This document shows positions 1-8,199 of a stretch of DNA of 64,000 nt, piece by piece (the first letter of the stretch is position 1; each line of letters begins with the position of its first letter). The translations under genes and the position numbers were made by a program. This DNA is from a virus: positions 1-64,000 of the IMG/VR virus record IMGVR_UViG_3300024308_000018. One strand, written 5' to 3'. A model generated the notes under the pieces. It worked only from the letters and a program-made list of their open reading frames with translations. It was not told the origin of the DNA and did not search any database.

Positions 1-120
1 AGCGTCGGGGTCTTCCTCTTCAGCGTCGGGGTCTTCCTCTTCAGCGTCGGGGTCTTCCTCTTCAGCGTCGGGGTCTTCCTCTTCAGCGTCGGGGTCTTCT
101 TCAGCGTCGGGGTCTTCTTC
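1..120 (-). repeat. 21/18-bp tandem coding repeat
   Basis: Four perfect 21-bp copies (1-21, 22-42, 43-63, 64-84) are followed by two 18-bp copies (85-102, 103-120) that lack one codon. On the minus strand they encode EEEDPDA and EEDPDA. The array continues to, and perhaps past, the window edge. Copy number is likely to vary between isolates by slippage without breaking the frame, because both unit lengths are multiples of three. Confidence 0.95.
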
Positions 121-1473
121 AGTGGCCGGATCTTCCTCTTCCTCTTCCTCGTCAGCAGGTTCTTCACCGCTGGCCTTAGCTTCCCACTTCGCGACGATGG
201 CGTCCTTGTCCTCTTCGGTAGTATCCGCAGCCTTCAGAGCCTTGGCATCTTCCTTATACTCGGCACGGGCAGCGGCTTCCGCTTCCTTGTCGTCACCAGC
301 GGCTTCGATCACAGACTTCAGAGCTTCAGCCATTCGCAGGCTGATGTCTTCGGCACGCTTGCGAGCATCGAGCTTGGATTTCTCCACGTCGTTCTCTTTG
401 GTGCGCTCGGCTTTCTTGTCATCCGACTGGCGAGTGACGTCACCTTCCAGATCCTCGCCGAAGTCCTCGTCATCGTCGACGTCTTCCTCTTCCATCGCGT
501 GCTCAAGCGGCTTCATCTTGCTTGCCTTGGCATTGCGGAGATCTTCATCCTGCAATCCGGCCTTGGCGCGGCGCTCTTCTTTCTGCTGCTCGGCCTTGGC
601 GGTTTCAACGCGGGCCACTTCGGCAACCTGCTTGGCGATTTCGCTATTCTCTTTGGCGTCGAGGATGCGGCGCTGCTTCTGCTCTTCCTCGCGCTTGGCC
701 TTGGCTTCACGTTCAGCGTTACGTGCAGCAGCCTGTTGGGCACGCTCTTCCTTCTCACGCTCGTTACGTTCGCGGACACGTTGGCGCTCTTTGTTGAGCT
801 GGTACTCCTTGATCATCTCGGGAGTAACAACGGTCTGCGGCCAGCGGCCCTTCGGCATTACCGGAAGGTCGGAGGCGATGCGGTCATACTCGGCGGTGGT
901 TACCGTTTCGTACAGGCCGTTGAGGTCGACGATCTTACCGCCCTGTGACGGACGGCCGAAGCGCATACCGATCTTATCGCCACGGCGCAGCTTGATAGGG
1001 CGCTTGTTGGTTTGAATCAGGTACTCGGGATCGCGAACAATGCGCCACTGATAGTTAGTGGTATCGACACCGAACGCTTCAGTGCCATCCCGACCGAATG
1101 CCTCGTTGCGCACAGCGCCCAGCGGTTTGAAGCGGTCGGAATCAAACTTCTGAGTAGCGGCGTCGTCGAGGATTTCTTTGGTCTTGGCAGTGGGCTGATC
1201 GCCTTGCAGGATAACGCGCTTGATGCGCTTGCCTGTGCTCGCAATCTTGTTGGCGCGCTGCTTGGTGATCTTGAACAGTTTCTTCGGCGCGTCCTCGGTT
1301 ACGATGTAGTAATCCTTGGAACGTGCAACGGGGCGGATGCCAACCCGCGTCCCTTCTTTGACTTGCGCCCGAGCAGTACCGCCAGTGACAGTGAAGGTGC
1401 TGCCCTTGTAGATGTACCACTCGAAATCTTGCTGCGCAGAAGTCGAGGCAATAGAGCTAATCGACAGTTGCAT
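1..1473 (-). CDS. Unknown protein with acidic repeat tail (3' end off window)
   Basis: An open frame starts at the ATG at 1473 and stays open for 491 codons to the window edge, so the stop codon is missing. The N-terminus reads MQLSISSIASTSAQQ, which resembles the short signature shared by the 20313-27630 operon. Residues ~1-230 look globular, with beta-rich and basic stretches. Then comes a long charged, probably coiled-coil region (roughly 240-340) rich in Lys, Arg, Glu and Ala. The last ~70 visible residues are almost all Asp/Glu, including a tandem repeat of EEEDPDA and EEDPDA units. The family is not recognised. Position after virion genes suggests a structural, internal or scaffold-like protein, but that is inference. 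Basic mid-part plus acidic tail could also suit a nucleic-acid-interacting protein. Confidence 0.85.
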   Translation of the reverse strand, partial: MQLSISSIASTSAQQDFEWYIYKGSTFTVTGGTARAQVKEGTRVGIRPVARSKDYYIVTEDAPKKLFKITKQRANKIASTGKRIKRVILQGDQPTAKTKEILDDAATQKFDSDRFKPLGAVRNEAFGRDGTEAFGVDTTNYQWRIVRDPEYLIQTNKRPIKLRRGDKIGMRFGRPSQGGKIVDLNGLYETVTTAEYDRIASDLPVMPKGRWPQTVVTPEMIKEYQLNKERQRVRERNEREKEERAQQAAARNAEREAKAKREEEQKQRRILDAKENSEIAKQVAEVARVETAKAEQQKEERRAKAGLQDEDLRNAKASKMKPLEHAMEEEDVDDDEDFGEDLEGDVTRQSDDKKAERTKENDVEKSKLDARKRAEDISLRMAEALKSVIEAAGDDKEAEAAARAEYKEDAKALKAADTTEEDKDAIVAKWEAKASGEEPADEEEEEEDPATEEDPDAEEDPDAEEEDPDAEEEDPDAEEEDPDAEEEDPDA

Positions 1474-1487
1474 ACTTGGATCCTAAT

Positions 1488-1508
1488 GTTGAATTCAACA
1501 ACGTTGTT
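1488..1508. repeat. Two overlapping perfect palindromes
   Basis: GTTGAATTCAAC (1488-1499) and AACAACGTTGTT (1497-1508) are perfect 12-bp palindromes that share three bases. They lie in the 51-base gap just upstream of the gene starting at 1473. They could be a protein-binding site or contribute to a transcript structure. No function is shown. Confidence 0.6.
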
Positions 1509-1517
1509 TACAGTATG

Positions 1518-1535
1518 GTGGCGGTTACCCGCCAC
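1518..1535 (-). terminator. Hairpin with stop codon in loop
   Basis: A perfect 7-bp stem (1518-1524 with 1529-1535) encloses a 4-base loop that contains the TAA stop of the 1525-5208 gene. No U-tract follows, so it may be a weak terminator or an RNA-stability element rather than a classical intrinsic terminator. Confidence 0.4.
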
Positions 1536-4500
1536 TCAAATACCCATAAGGGGGACATTCAACGCACATGTTGACGCACAGATCTGGGGTAGCCCAGTAC
1601 CACTGACCCGTAGGCAGCTGACGCGCAACAACGTCGGACGGTTCCATCTTCCACACGCGCACCGCATTCTGCAACGCCTCCACTTCAGTCGCGAAGTATC
1701 CACGGTCAAGCAAGTCCGGATTCCCGTCGTGCGACGTTGCCAGATTGAACACAACCGTGCGGCCTTCGAACGACTGCGTTGCCGTCTGCACAAACTCACC
1801 AGTGCGGGGAGCGTGCGACGTTACGGCCGACGAAGCAGCGAATGACGAAGTGCTACCGAACCGCGAGAAGCTGTTAACGCGCACGGCCTTAGCGGGCTTC
1901 AACTCTGCGCTCTGGCTTTGCGATTCCACGTACTCAGCGGGCGCTGCGTCGACGGCTGCGGCTTTGCCGATCTGCGCGTAGTCAGCGGCGAGAGACAGCT
2001 GCCATGGTGCATACTGCACGTGCCACGTTACGCCGGGAATCGGGTCGGCCATCTCGTACAGTTTGGGGAAGACGAACGAACGCGACTCAATCTTGACGGT
2101 GCGCTTCTTCACCTGCCGATACAGAGCGCGGATCGGGATCGTGTCGGGCTGCCGGGCTTGCGCGCTACGTGCCTCAGTTCCCCAGTGCGTGAGGCCAAGA
2201 ATTTGCTTCTGCGCTGCGTTCAGTTCTAGGTACTGCTTCTTGGGCAATGGAGCGAACGTTGCATCCAACTCAAGCGTCATGGCTGTGCGGTAGACAGCAC
2301 CCGTGACATCCAATGCCTCGACGGTGTACGCTGGCTTCGGCGTTGCCCCGTTGGCGGCGAGCGATAGGCCCTCAGCTGCGCGCTGTGTTACAGCCTGCGC
2401 ATCCAGCCCCAGTGCGGCAGCGCGTTGTGCGCGAACCTCTGCGTACTTCGCGCTCTTGGTTTCCGCACGATTACGCTTCATGTGAGTGAAATTAGAGGAT
2501 TCAACATCGACATGTTGCATTTGGCGGAATTTCGGAGCCGACGGCGCATGGCTGTGTGCCGCATGCACGTTCGAGACGATTTGGAAATCGAGATCGTTGA
2601 ACGTCCGTACCTCCTGCCGCTTGGTGTGTTGCGCAGTAGAGCGCTCGACACTGCTGACAGTGAACTCGTTGTGGTCAAATGTCGGAGTCCGGATACCACC
2701 ATTCGTAGGCACCGCGTTGCGCTGGAACCCAACCCCTGCATAAGAGGACGAATCTGGGCGCGTGAACGACTGGTGCTTGCGGAGCGGATACAGCACAAAA
2801 GTGCTCGGCTCATGTTCAACGATTGGGGTGCGTGGGATAGTGAGCAGCGAATCGACGGGCAACACGATGTCGCGTGCCGGAACTTTCAGGAGCTGCTGTT
2901 TCTCCAACTTGATGGCGGTGACAATCGGGTCATAGTGCCAGCGGGCAACTACATCGCCGAAATCCAAAGTGCGACCGTCAGCGAACGGAATAGCGCGGTA
3001 GGTCAGTGGCTGATCAAGGTCAAACTCAACCTCTTCCTCTGCCCTGTTGAATCCGCGAGCATCGGTATCTGCTGGCAGTGCATCGCCATCGACGGAAACC
3101 CACACACCAGCCGGAGTGCGCGCCACGGCGTAGAATCCCTCGGGTATTGCATCGAAGGGGAACGCTGGCGACGTGCCGATAACGTAACGCGCTGCCGCAT
3201 CAGTTACAGGCTCGGCATCGAGGAAGTGGTCATCCGCCCAGATACGAAGCACGTGATCGGTGCGCCCGAACTTGTACGGGATTTCGTAGTGGGCGTGCTC
3301 GGTCACTTCGAACTTGATGTGAGCCGTCTGGCTGGGGCCCAACACAATGGATCGCAGTGGCGTATTTTGGAACTCGCCAAGATCGCTGGTCAACGTCAGG
3401 ATCACACGGCTATCATGCGTGTTCTCGATGGCACGACTGACGAACTTGCCCAGCGGCATGTACGCGCGTCCCTTGATGCCAACTGTGATCGGCTGCGCGT
3501 CCTGAATGGAGTTGAAGGTCACCCGCAGCGCGCCAGTGGTCACCCACCAGTTATCGACAAACTCGTCGCTCTGCGTAACGCGAATCGCCAAGCTCTGGCC
3601 GGGGCGAATCAGCGTACCGTCAGCAACCTCAACGCCATCGATCAGGATCACGCCATTACTGTGTACCGGAATAGCGGTGTCGTAAGCAGTAGGTGTCACG
3701 GCAACCGTGGCGCGCACTTCCTGCGGGCGGATGTTGTAGATGTCGTCGATTACGAACGTGTCGGGCAGCTCGTCGGGAATCATCGGTTCGTCGAGGGCAT
3801 TGCGGCCAACGGCAATGACGAACAGGTTGTCGCGAATGCTGTTGGTATCGACTACGATCTTGAGCTGCTGGCCGTTGCGTGCGCTGACCGTTGGTGCGTC
3901 ATTGACGGTAACTGTCGCGTTAGACCCTTCAGGCAGCGCGAGCGGGAACGCCTCGTTGGCGTCACCCACAACGTCCACCCACAACGTCATCCAGTTGCCA
4001 GCGGTTTCCTTCTTGGCAATCGTCAGGGTGGTGGCGTGCTTGCTGCTGTCAGTGCGCAGCGATACCACGGGAGCCATGGCACAAACAGCATGCGCAACGT
4101 TGTTGAGGTAGATGATGCCCAACAGCGTGCGACCATCCGGCAGATTGCCCGTCAGCGTTCCGGCCTCGTAGCGCTTACCGTCCGTGCTCAGGTACTTGCC
4201 AGACGCTGGGTAGAGCAGCTGGCCTGCACACGCGTCGTAGGAGACGGCAATCGACGTGGTGTCAGTCAGCAGCTTGCGATAAGCGCCGTGCATGAACCCA
4301 GTATCGGTTAAGCCGAGACCAGTATACGACTCGCCAGCAAACGTGGGAGTCAGTTCAGTGCCGTAGGTGAACGCGTTGTCGGTTACGGCATCGCTGACGC
4401 AGTAGACGCGGCTGGCATCTTGCGGATCGGGCTGCACACGTGTCCACGTGCGAGTTGAATCCAACAGGGTGACCGCACTTGGCGCATAGCTGGCCCCAAG

Positions 4501-5208
4501 AGCAACACGTTTCAGGCTACCATCGTCGGCAACAAACACGAACCCGGTGGCGATGCCGTTGGTGTAAGTGAATGCGCCGTTGCGTACCCCAACACCGATG
4601 TCGTGTGGCGCTAGGGGATTGAAGCTGTGGTCGTAGCGATGGAGGCGGCCCGCGACGTCAACGAACAAATGCGCACGCTGATCACTAGAGTTACGGGAGA
4701 TTCCGGTCGCGACTGTTACTTCACCGATATTGATGGAGCGGCCGACCGTGGGGACAGTCAGTGTTGAATTCGAGCGCAGGGCCCAAACGCGCTTGCCCGC
4801 AGCGTCTGGGACGAGGATGTAATCGAGCCAAGGATCCGCAGCCGTGGCCGGAGCAGTCAGCACAGTTTCGACATTGGTAACCAAGTTGATTACACAGATG
4901 CCGCTGCTGTTCCAGTCAAGGTGGTTACCGATGCCGCGCAGTGCCGCGAGCGACCAACGGTCAGCGGTCGGGCTCAGCACGCAGTAGGTTTCGATTCGAC
5001 GCCCGCTCTCACTTACCTCAACGAGTCGGGCTTGCAGCGCACGGTTTGCTTCAATCGTAATGTTTACGTTTTGCAGCCCCGTGAGTGTCAGCTCTTTGCT
5101 GCCGTTGGGGAATGTTGCGTTGCCCGTGATCCGATACGTTTTGGTTTGACCGATTGCACCCAGCGACAGAGGTTCAATGACCGCGCCGCTCGTTGTGATG
5201 TATTTCAT
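1525..5208 (-). CDS. Large virion/tail-fibre-like protein
   Basis: 1227 residues from an ATG at 5208, preceded by GAGG at suitable spacing. The sequence is beta-rich throughout, with no transmembrane segment or enzyme motif that I can see. Residues ~50-330 contain short repeats of the kind 'V..D.aGr.....' that suggest a beta-propeller or similar fold. Residues ~870-1000 hold a more helical, Ala/Gln/Arg-rich stretch. The last residues carry a Cys cluster (CVNMCVECPP), unusual for a phage fibre. The gene is alone between the hairpin terminator at 5228-5256 and the hairpin at 1518-1535. It follows two related fibre-like genes, so a tail fibre, tail tip or other virion role is likely. Function is inferred from context and composition only. 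Confidence 0.8.
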   Translation of the reverse strand: MKYITTSGAVIEPLSLGAIGQTKTYRITGNATFPNGSKELTLTGLQNVNITIEANRALQARLVEVSESGRRIETYCVLSPTADRWSLAALRGIGNHLDWNSSGICVINLVTNVETVLTAPATAADPWLDYILVPDAAGKRVWALRSNSTLTVPTVGRSINIGEVTVATGISRNSSDQRAHLFVDVAGRLHRYDHSFNPLAPHDIGVGVRNGAFTYTNGIATGFVFVADDGSLKRVALGASYAPSAVTLLDSTRTWTRVQPDPQDASRVYCVSDAVTDNAFTYGTELTPTFAGESYTGLGLTDTGFMHGAYRKLLTDTTSIAVSYDACAGQLLYPASGKYLSTDGKRYEAGTLTGNLPDGRTLLGIIYLNNVAHAVCAMAPVVSLRTDSSKHATTLTIAKKETAGNWMTLWVDVVGDANEAFPLALPEGSNATVTVNDAPTVSARNGQQLKIVVDTNSIRDNLFVIAVGRNALDEPMIPDELPDTFVIDDIYNIRPQEVRATVAVTPTAYDTAIPVHSNGVILIDGVEVADGTLIRPGQSLAIRVTQSDEFVDNWWVTTGALRVTFNSIQDAQPITVGIKGRAYMPLGKFVSRAIENTHDSRVILTLTSDLGEFQNTPLRSIVLGPSQTAHIKFEVTEHAHYEIPYKFGRTDHVLRIWADDHFLDAEPVTDAAARYVIGTSPAFPFDAIPEGFYAVARTPAGVWVSVDGDALPADTDARGFNRAEEEVEFDLDQPLTYRAIPFADGRTLDFGDVVARWHYDPIVTAIKLEKQQLLKVPARDIVLPVDSLLTIPRTPIVEHEPSTFVLYPLRKHQSFTRPDSSSYAGVGFQRNAVPTNGGIRTPTFDHNEFTVSSVERSTAQHTKRQEVRTFNDLDFQIVSNVHAAHSHAPSAPKFRQMQHVDVESSNFTHMKRNRAETKSAKYAEVRAQRAAALGLDAQAVTQRAAEGLSLAANGATPKPAYTVEALDVTGAVYRTAMTLELDATFAPLPKKQYLELNAAQKQILGLTHWGTEARSAQARQPDTIPIRALYRQVKKRTVKIESRSFVFPKLYEMADPIPGVTWHVQYAPWQLSLAADYAQIGKAAAVDAAPAEYVESQSQSAELKPAKAVRVNSFSRFGSTSSFAASSAVTSHAPRTGEFVQTATQSFEGRTVVFNLATSHDGNPDLLDRGYFATEVEALQNAVRVWKMEPSDVVARQLPTGQWYWATPDLCVNMCVECPPYGYLSGG

Positions 5209-5227
5209 TCAGTCACCTCGGAGAAAG

Positions 5228-5256
5228 AAAAAAGGGCAGCCCGAAGGCCGCCCTGT
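5228..5256 (-). terminator. Intrinsic terminator
   Basis: On the minus strand AGGGC-GGCC-TTCG-GGCT-GCCCT forms a strong stem with a UUCG loop, directly followed by six T. It lies just after the 5271-6404 gene and would end the 15395-5271 operon. Confidence 0.85.
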
Positions 5257-5270
5257 CTCGGGGTTGTTGC

Positions 5271-6404
5271 TTATGCCACACCGCCGCCTTCTTGCAGCAA
5301 GAACAGGCGCATGCCAGTGTTCTTCGGCCCGTTGGCGGCACAGGCGCGGTACTTGCGCAGCTTCGGAGAACCGCCGTCCATCTCGTTATATACCTGCACC
5401 TCGATAGAGATGTCGTTGGTGCTGGTATCAGCGGAACCGTAACCGATCATGTCGATCTCATACGGGTAGCTGTAACGTTGGGTGTTCAGGCCAGCAGGCA
5501 GACGGAAGTCGTAACGGCCGTTTTCGTTGAACGACACCTGCTGCAACGGGTTCATAACCGCGAACGAGTCGGGGGTATGAGTGGTCGCAGAGGTAGCCCA
5601 CGCCGGAGAGTTCATGTCGTCTTCGCGCACGGTGAAGCGCATGATACCAGACGGCCAGATGGTGTTGGCATCGGGGGCACCGCCACCAGAGCAGGAGTAC
5701 AGGCAGAACAGCGGAGCCGCGCCAGTAGTAACGACAGTGCCGTCCGGATTGATCGCGCGCTGGATACAGAACCAGTTTTGACGGCAGCCGAAATCGTCCT
5801 GCGCTTCCACGCTGGTCACAACCGCGATGCCGTGGGTGCTGACGGAGCAGAAGTAGGAGAACGGGGTTGCGGTGTAGTCAGCATTGACCAGCGGAGCAGG
5901 GCCCGCGTCATCAGCAAACTGCATGGAACCGAAAGCGTCGAAGTCCTTAGCGGTCGCACCGCCAGTCCCTTTCTTACCGCGATGGTAGAAGAAGGTGTCG
6001 CGCAGTTCGGCCGGAGTGGACGTAACCCCCATGGCCTGCTCGGGGCGATAGTTGCCGATGGTGCCCGAGTAGAGAGGCAGGCTGTAGGAAGTCGGGTTAC
6101 CGCCGACCTTCAGGGAGCCTGCTTTGGACACAGTGCCATCGTCGGTGATCTGAGTCGGAGTCGCGCAGTACATCTTCACGCTGTCCTCGGTGACCTTGAT
6201 CGCCAGACGCCACTTCTGGGTGGCTGCCAGCGGATCCATAGTGGTGGTGGCTTCGAGCACGATTGCCTCGATGGACTCACCGACTGCGGAAGCCGCGATG
6301 CCATTTTGAGAAATGACGGTCATGCCACCAGCGACAAGATCCTTGGCGATAGCTGCCCACAGTTTACGTTGATCGGTAAAACCTTGGCCTGTAGTAAATC
6401 CCAT
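5271..6404 (-). CDS. Tail-fibre-like virion protein, paralogue A
   Basis: 377 residues from the ATG at 6404. The protein is clearly related to its upstream neighbour (6416-7369): both have a helical N-terminus, a middle 'STHGIAV.../STSDHGF...' segment, a 'QR....DG.V...GAAPLF' block, 'I.RFTVRE.D', 'P....MQQVS' and a C-terminal block ending with NGP/NGA-N-x-G-x-R-x-L. Residues ~105-175 are an insertion not present in the neighbour. Such paired proteins are common in phage tail-tip regions, where they form part of the baseplate or adsorption apparatus; this is inference. It is the last gene before a strong terminator. Confidence 0.8.
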   Translation of the reverse strand: MGFTTGQGFTDQRKLWAAIAKDLVAGGMTVISQNGIAASAVGESIEAIVLEATTTMDPLAATQKWRLAIKVTEDSVKMYCATPTQITDDGTVSKAGSLKVGGNPTSYSLPLYSGTIGNYRPEQAMGVTSTPAELRDTFFYHRGKKGTGGATAKDFDAFGSMQFADDAGPAPLVNADYTATPFSYFCSVSTHGIAVVTSVEAQDDFGCRQNWFCIQRAINPDGTVVTTGAAPLFCLYSCSGGGAPDANTIWPSGIMRFTVREDDMNSPAWATSATTHTPDSFAVMNPLQQVSFNENGRYDFRLPAGLNTQRYSYPYEIDMIGYGSADTSTNDISIEVQVYNEMDGGSPKLRKYRACAANGPKNTGMRLFLLQEGGGVA

Positions 6405-6415
6405 GATGGAACCTC

Positions 6416-7369
6416 TTAGTCAGTAGGGAACAGAACGCGGAGCCCACGGTTGTTGGCACCGTTCGCGTTCATTGCTTTATACGTGCGCTGCGGAACACCA
6501 GCGAACGCAATAGGGACGTCACTTGCGGAACTCATGATGTCAGCACTGGTGTAGCCCAGCATATCCAACATCAGAGCGTACACGTGGCGATGGGTGTTGA
6601 TCCGTTGAGGGAACGACACGACGGCGTTGTTATCTACCGTGACCGAAACCTGCTGCATCGAGTTGATGATGGGAGCAACATCGGGAGCAAAGCTGCACGC
6701 GGTTACAGCCAAAGCCGCAGCATGAATGTCGGCTTCGCGGACTGTGATGCGTTGAATCTCTTTGGCGTTGAGGACGTCGGGATCCCCAGAGCCTTCGGCA
6801 CGGAACACCGCGAACAACGGAGCAGGGCCAGCGGGAACAGCCATAGAGCTTTCCAGCACCGGACGTTGAACCACGGCCCAGCTGTAGGCTTTGCCTGTAT
6901 TGTCCAGAGCATCAGCTGCGACATGCAACGTGAATCCGTGGTCGGACGTTGAGATGAACAGGGTCAGGGGAACGGCCGTGTAATCAGCCTCTTCTGCAAT
7001 GCCCCACGCGTCGAACGACACGAAGTAGCGATTGATAAGATTGTCCACTGACAAACGTCCGGCTTCAGCGGTAGCGGTAATCTTTGCCACCTTGCCGTCG
7101 TCGGAAATCTGCGGAGTCGGAACAACATTCAGCGAGACCCAGCGGTCGAGGTCATGGCCTTCAACCACAACAGACCAAGGCTCGTTGTTGAACTTGGGAT
7201 CGATAGTAGGCCCAGCACTCAGCACAATGCGGCTGCTGTCATCGAGCACAGCGTTGGCTGCAACTCCATCGACGTTGGTCACGGTAAACCCGAGACCAGC
7301 AAGCTCGCGCGCAATGGTACGTGCAAGGCCCTGCATACCGATCACATCCTTTTTAATGACGTGAGGCAT
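6416..7369 (-). CDS. Tail-fibre-like virion protein, paralogue B
   Basis: 317 residues from the ATG at 7369, three bases after the stop of the gene upstream. It shares its whole architecture with the 5271-6404 protein (see blocks 'STSDHGF', 'APLFAVFRAEGSGDPD', 'IQRITVREADI', 'INSMQQVSV', 'RINTHRHVYALMLDMLGYTSAD', 'ANGANNRGLRVLF'). The N-terminal helix contains KKDVIGMQGLARTIARELAG. No enzymatic motif is seen. The two genes most likely arose by duplication, and their products may form a hetero-oligomer in the virion. Confidence 0.8.
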   Translation of the reverse strand: MPHVIKKDVIGMQGLARTIARELAGLGFTVTNVDGVAANAVLDDSSRIVLSAGPTIDPKFNNEPWSVVVEGHDLDRWVSLNVVPTPQISDDGKVAKITATAEAGRLSVDNLINRYFVSFDAWGIAEEADYTAVPLTLFISTSDHGFTLHVAADALDNTGKAYSWAVVQRPVLESSMAVPAGPAPLFAVFRAEGSGDPDVLNAKEIQRITVREADIHAAALAVTACSFAPDVAPIINSMQQVSVTVDNNAVVSFPQRINTHRHVYALMLDMLGYTSADIMSSASDVPIAFAGVPQRTYKAMNANGANNRGLRVLFPTD

Positions 7370-7372
7370 CTA

Positions 7373-8188
7373 TTACTCCAAAACCAGATAGTTGATCGTT
7401 ACCGTCGGCTTGCTTGCTGCGGCACCAACGTTGGTGAAACGACAGTACAGCTGATCAGCGCTCGGCGAACGATTGACGAATACCGCGTAACGACGATGTT
7501 TGACTTTCTTGCCGTCCTGCACCGTGATGCCTTGGTCGGACATGACGTCTACCCCGCTCACAAAGCGATAGGGGTTTTCATCGTCGTAAGCAGCGGTAGA
7601 AAAGATTTGAAAGTCGATGTCTACCGCATTCAAAATTACGTCAATTAGCAGCAGAGCCCGCGACGCCTTGATAGAAAAGTCGTGCGCCTGCGAGGGCTGC
7701 AAGTAAGTTGGAGCTTCGTACTCCACAGACGAGCGCGTACCTGCTTTGTCCTGCCCACTGGTATCAATCCAAATGAGCGTTCCGTTAGCGCCAGACATCA
7801 AGGTGTAGCCAGCAGCTGGAGCGGGAGGAATCTTCTGGCTGTTGTGCAGCGAGATGATTTGCTTCTTGTCGACAGGGGTCAGGAGGATCGGCAGCTCTGC
7901 GCCAATCTTGTCTCCTGTATCCATGCCTTCAATCAACGCCCTCACGTCCTCTTCACTCATGCCCATCTTAAACTCTTCCCAGTTCGTTTTGTCTGGTTGG
8001 AGTTTGTAGATTTTGTCGTCAGCGATTACGTAAGCGAGCATCCCCACCTTCTTCGCGAACGGGTGTATCTTCGCAAGCTCGGCGAAGGTGGCCTTCACTT
8101 GAAAGCCACCCTTGACATAAATGTCCTCGACGAGAAACGGCACAGCCGTGTTCGAAGGCAGAAGGAATGCCGACATTGAAATCGGCAT
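7373..8188 (-). CDS. Virion-associated protein, fibre-like
   Basis: 271 residues from the ATG at 8188. The N-terminal half has a 'YVKGGFQVKATFAELAKIHPFAKKVGMLAYV' domain: many phage fibre and baseplate proteins start with such a 'G.F..V.T..ELA.I.....K.GMLAYV' module that describes field-like beta-strands. A linker with 'GYTLMSGANGTLIWID' follows; this is typical of fibre proteins. The C-terminal ~110 residues are beta-rich (IDVILNAVDIDFQIF...). It lies between the 1131-residue Ig-repeat protein and the fibre-like pair, in the same operon. A tail-fibre or fibre-connector role is probable. Confidence 0.75.
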   Translation of the reverse strand: MPISMSAFLLPSNTAVPFLVEDIYVKGGFQVKATFAELAKIHPFAKKVGMLAYVIADDKIYKLQPDKTNWEEFKMGMSEEDVRALIEGMDTGDKIGAELPILLTPVDKKQIISLHNSQKIPPAPAAGYTLMSGANGTLIWIDTSGQDKAGTRSSVEYEAPTYLQPSQAHDFSIKASRALLLIDVILNAVDIDFQIFSTAAYDDENPYRFVSGVDVMSDQGITVQDGKKVKHRRYAVFVNRSPSADQLYCRFTNVGAAASKPTVTINYLVLE

Positions 8189-8199
8189 ACGCTTTCTCC

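Noticed and set aside
2425-4311. A 628-codon open frame on the plus strand
   Set aside because: Antisense to the 1227-residue virion-type gene; no motif and no plausible ribosome site.
7373-8188. MPISMSAF start as another case of the N-terminal tag
   Set aside because: It has an S-x-S but lacks the K/Q-I-Q-L context; probably chance.
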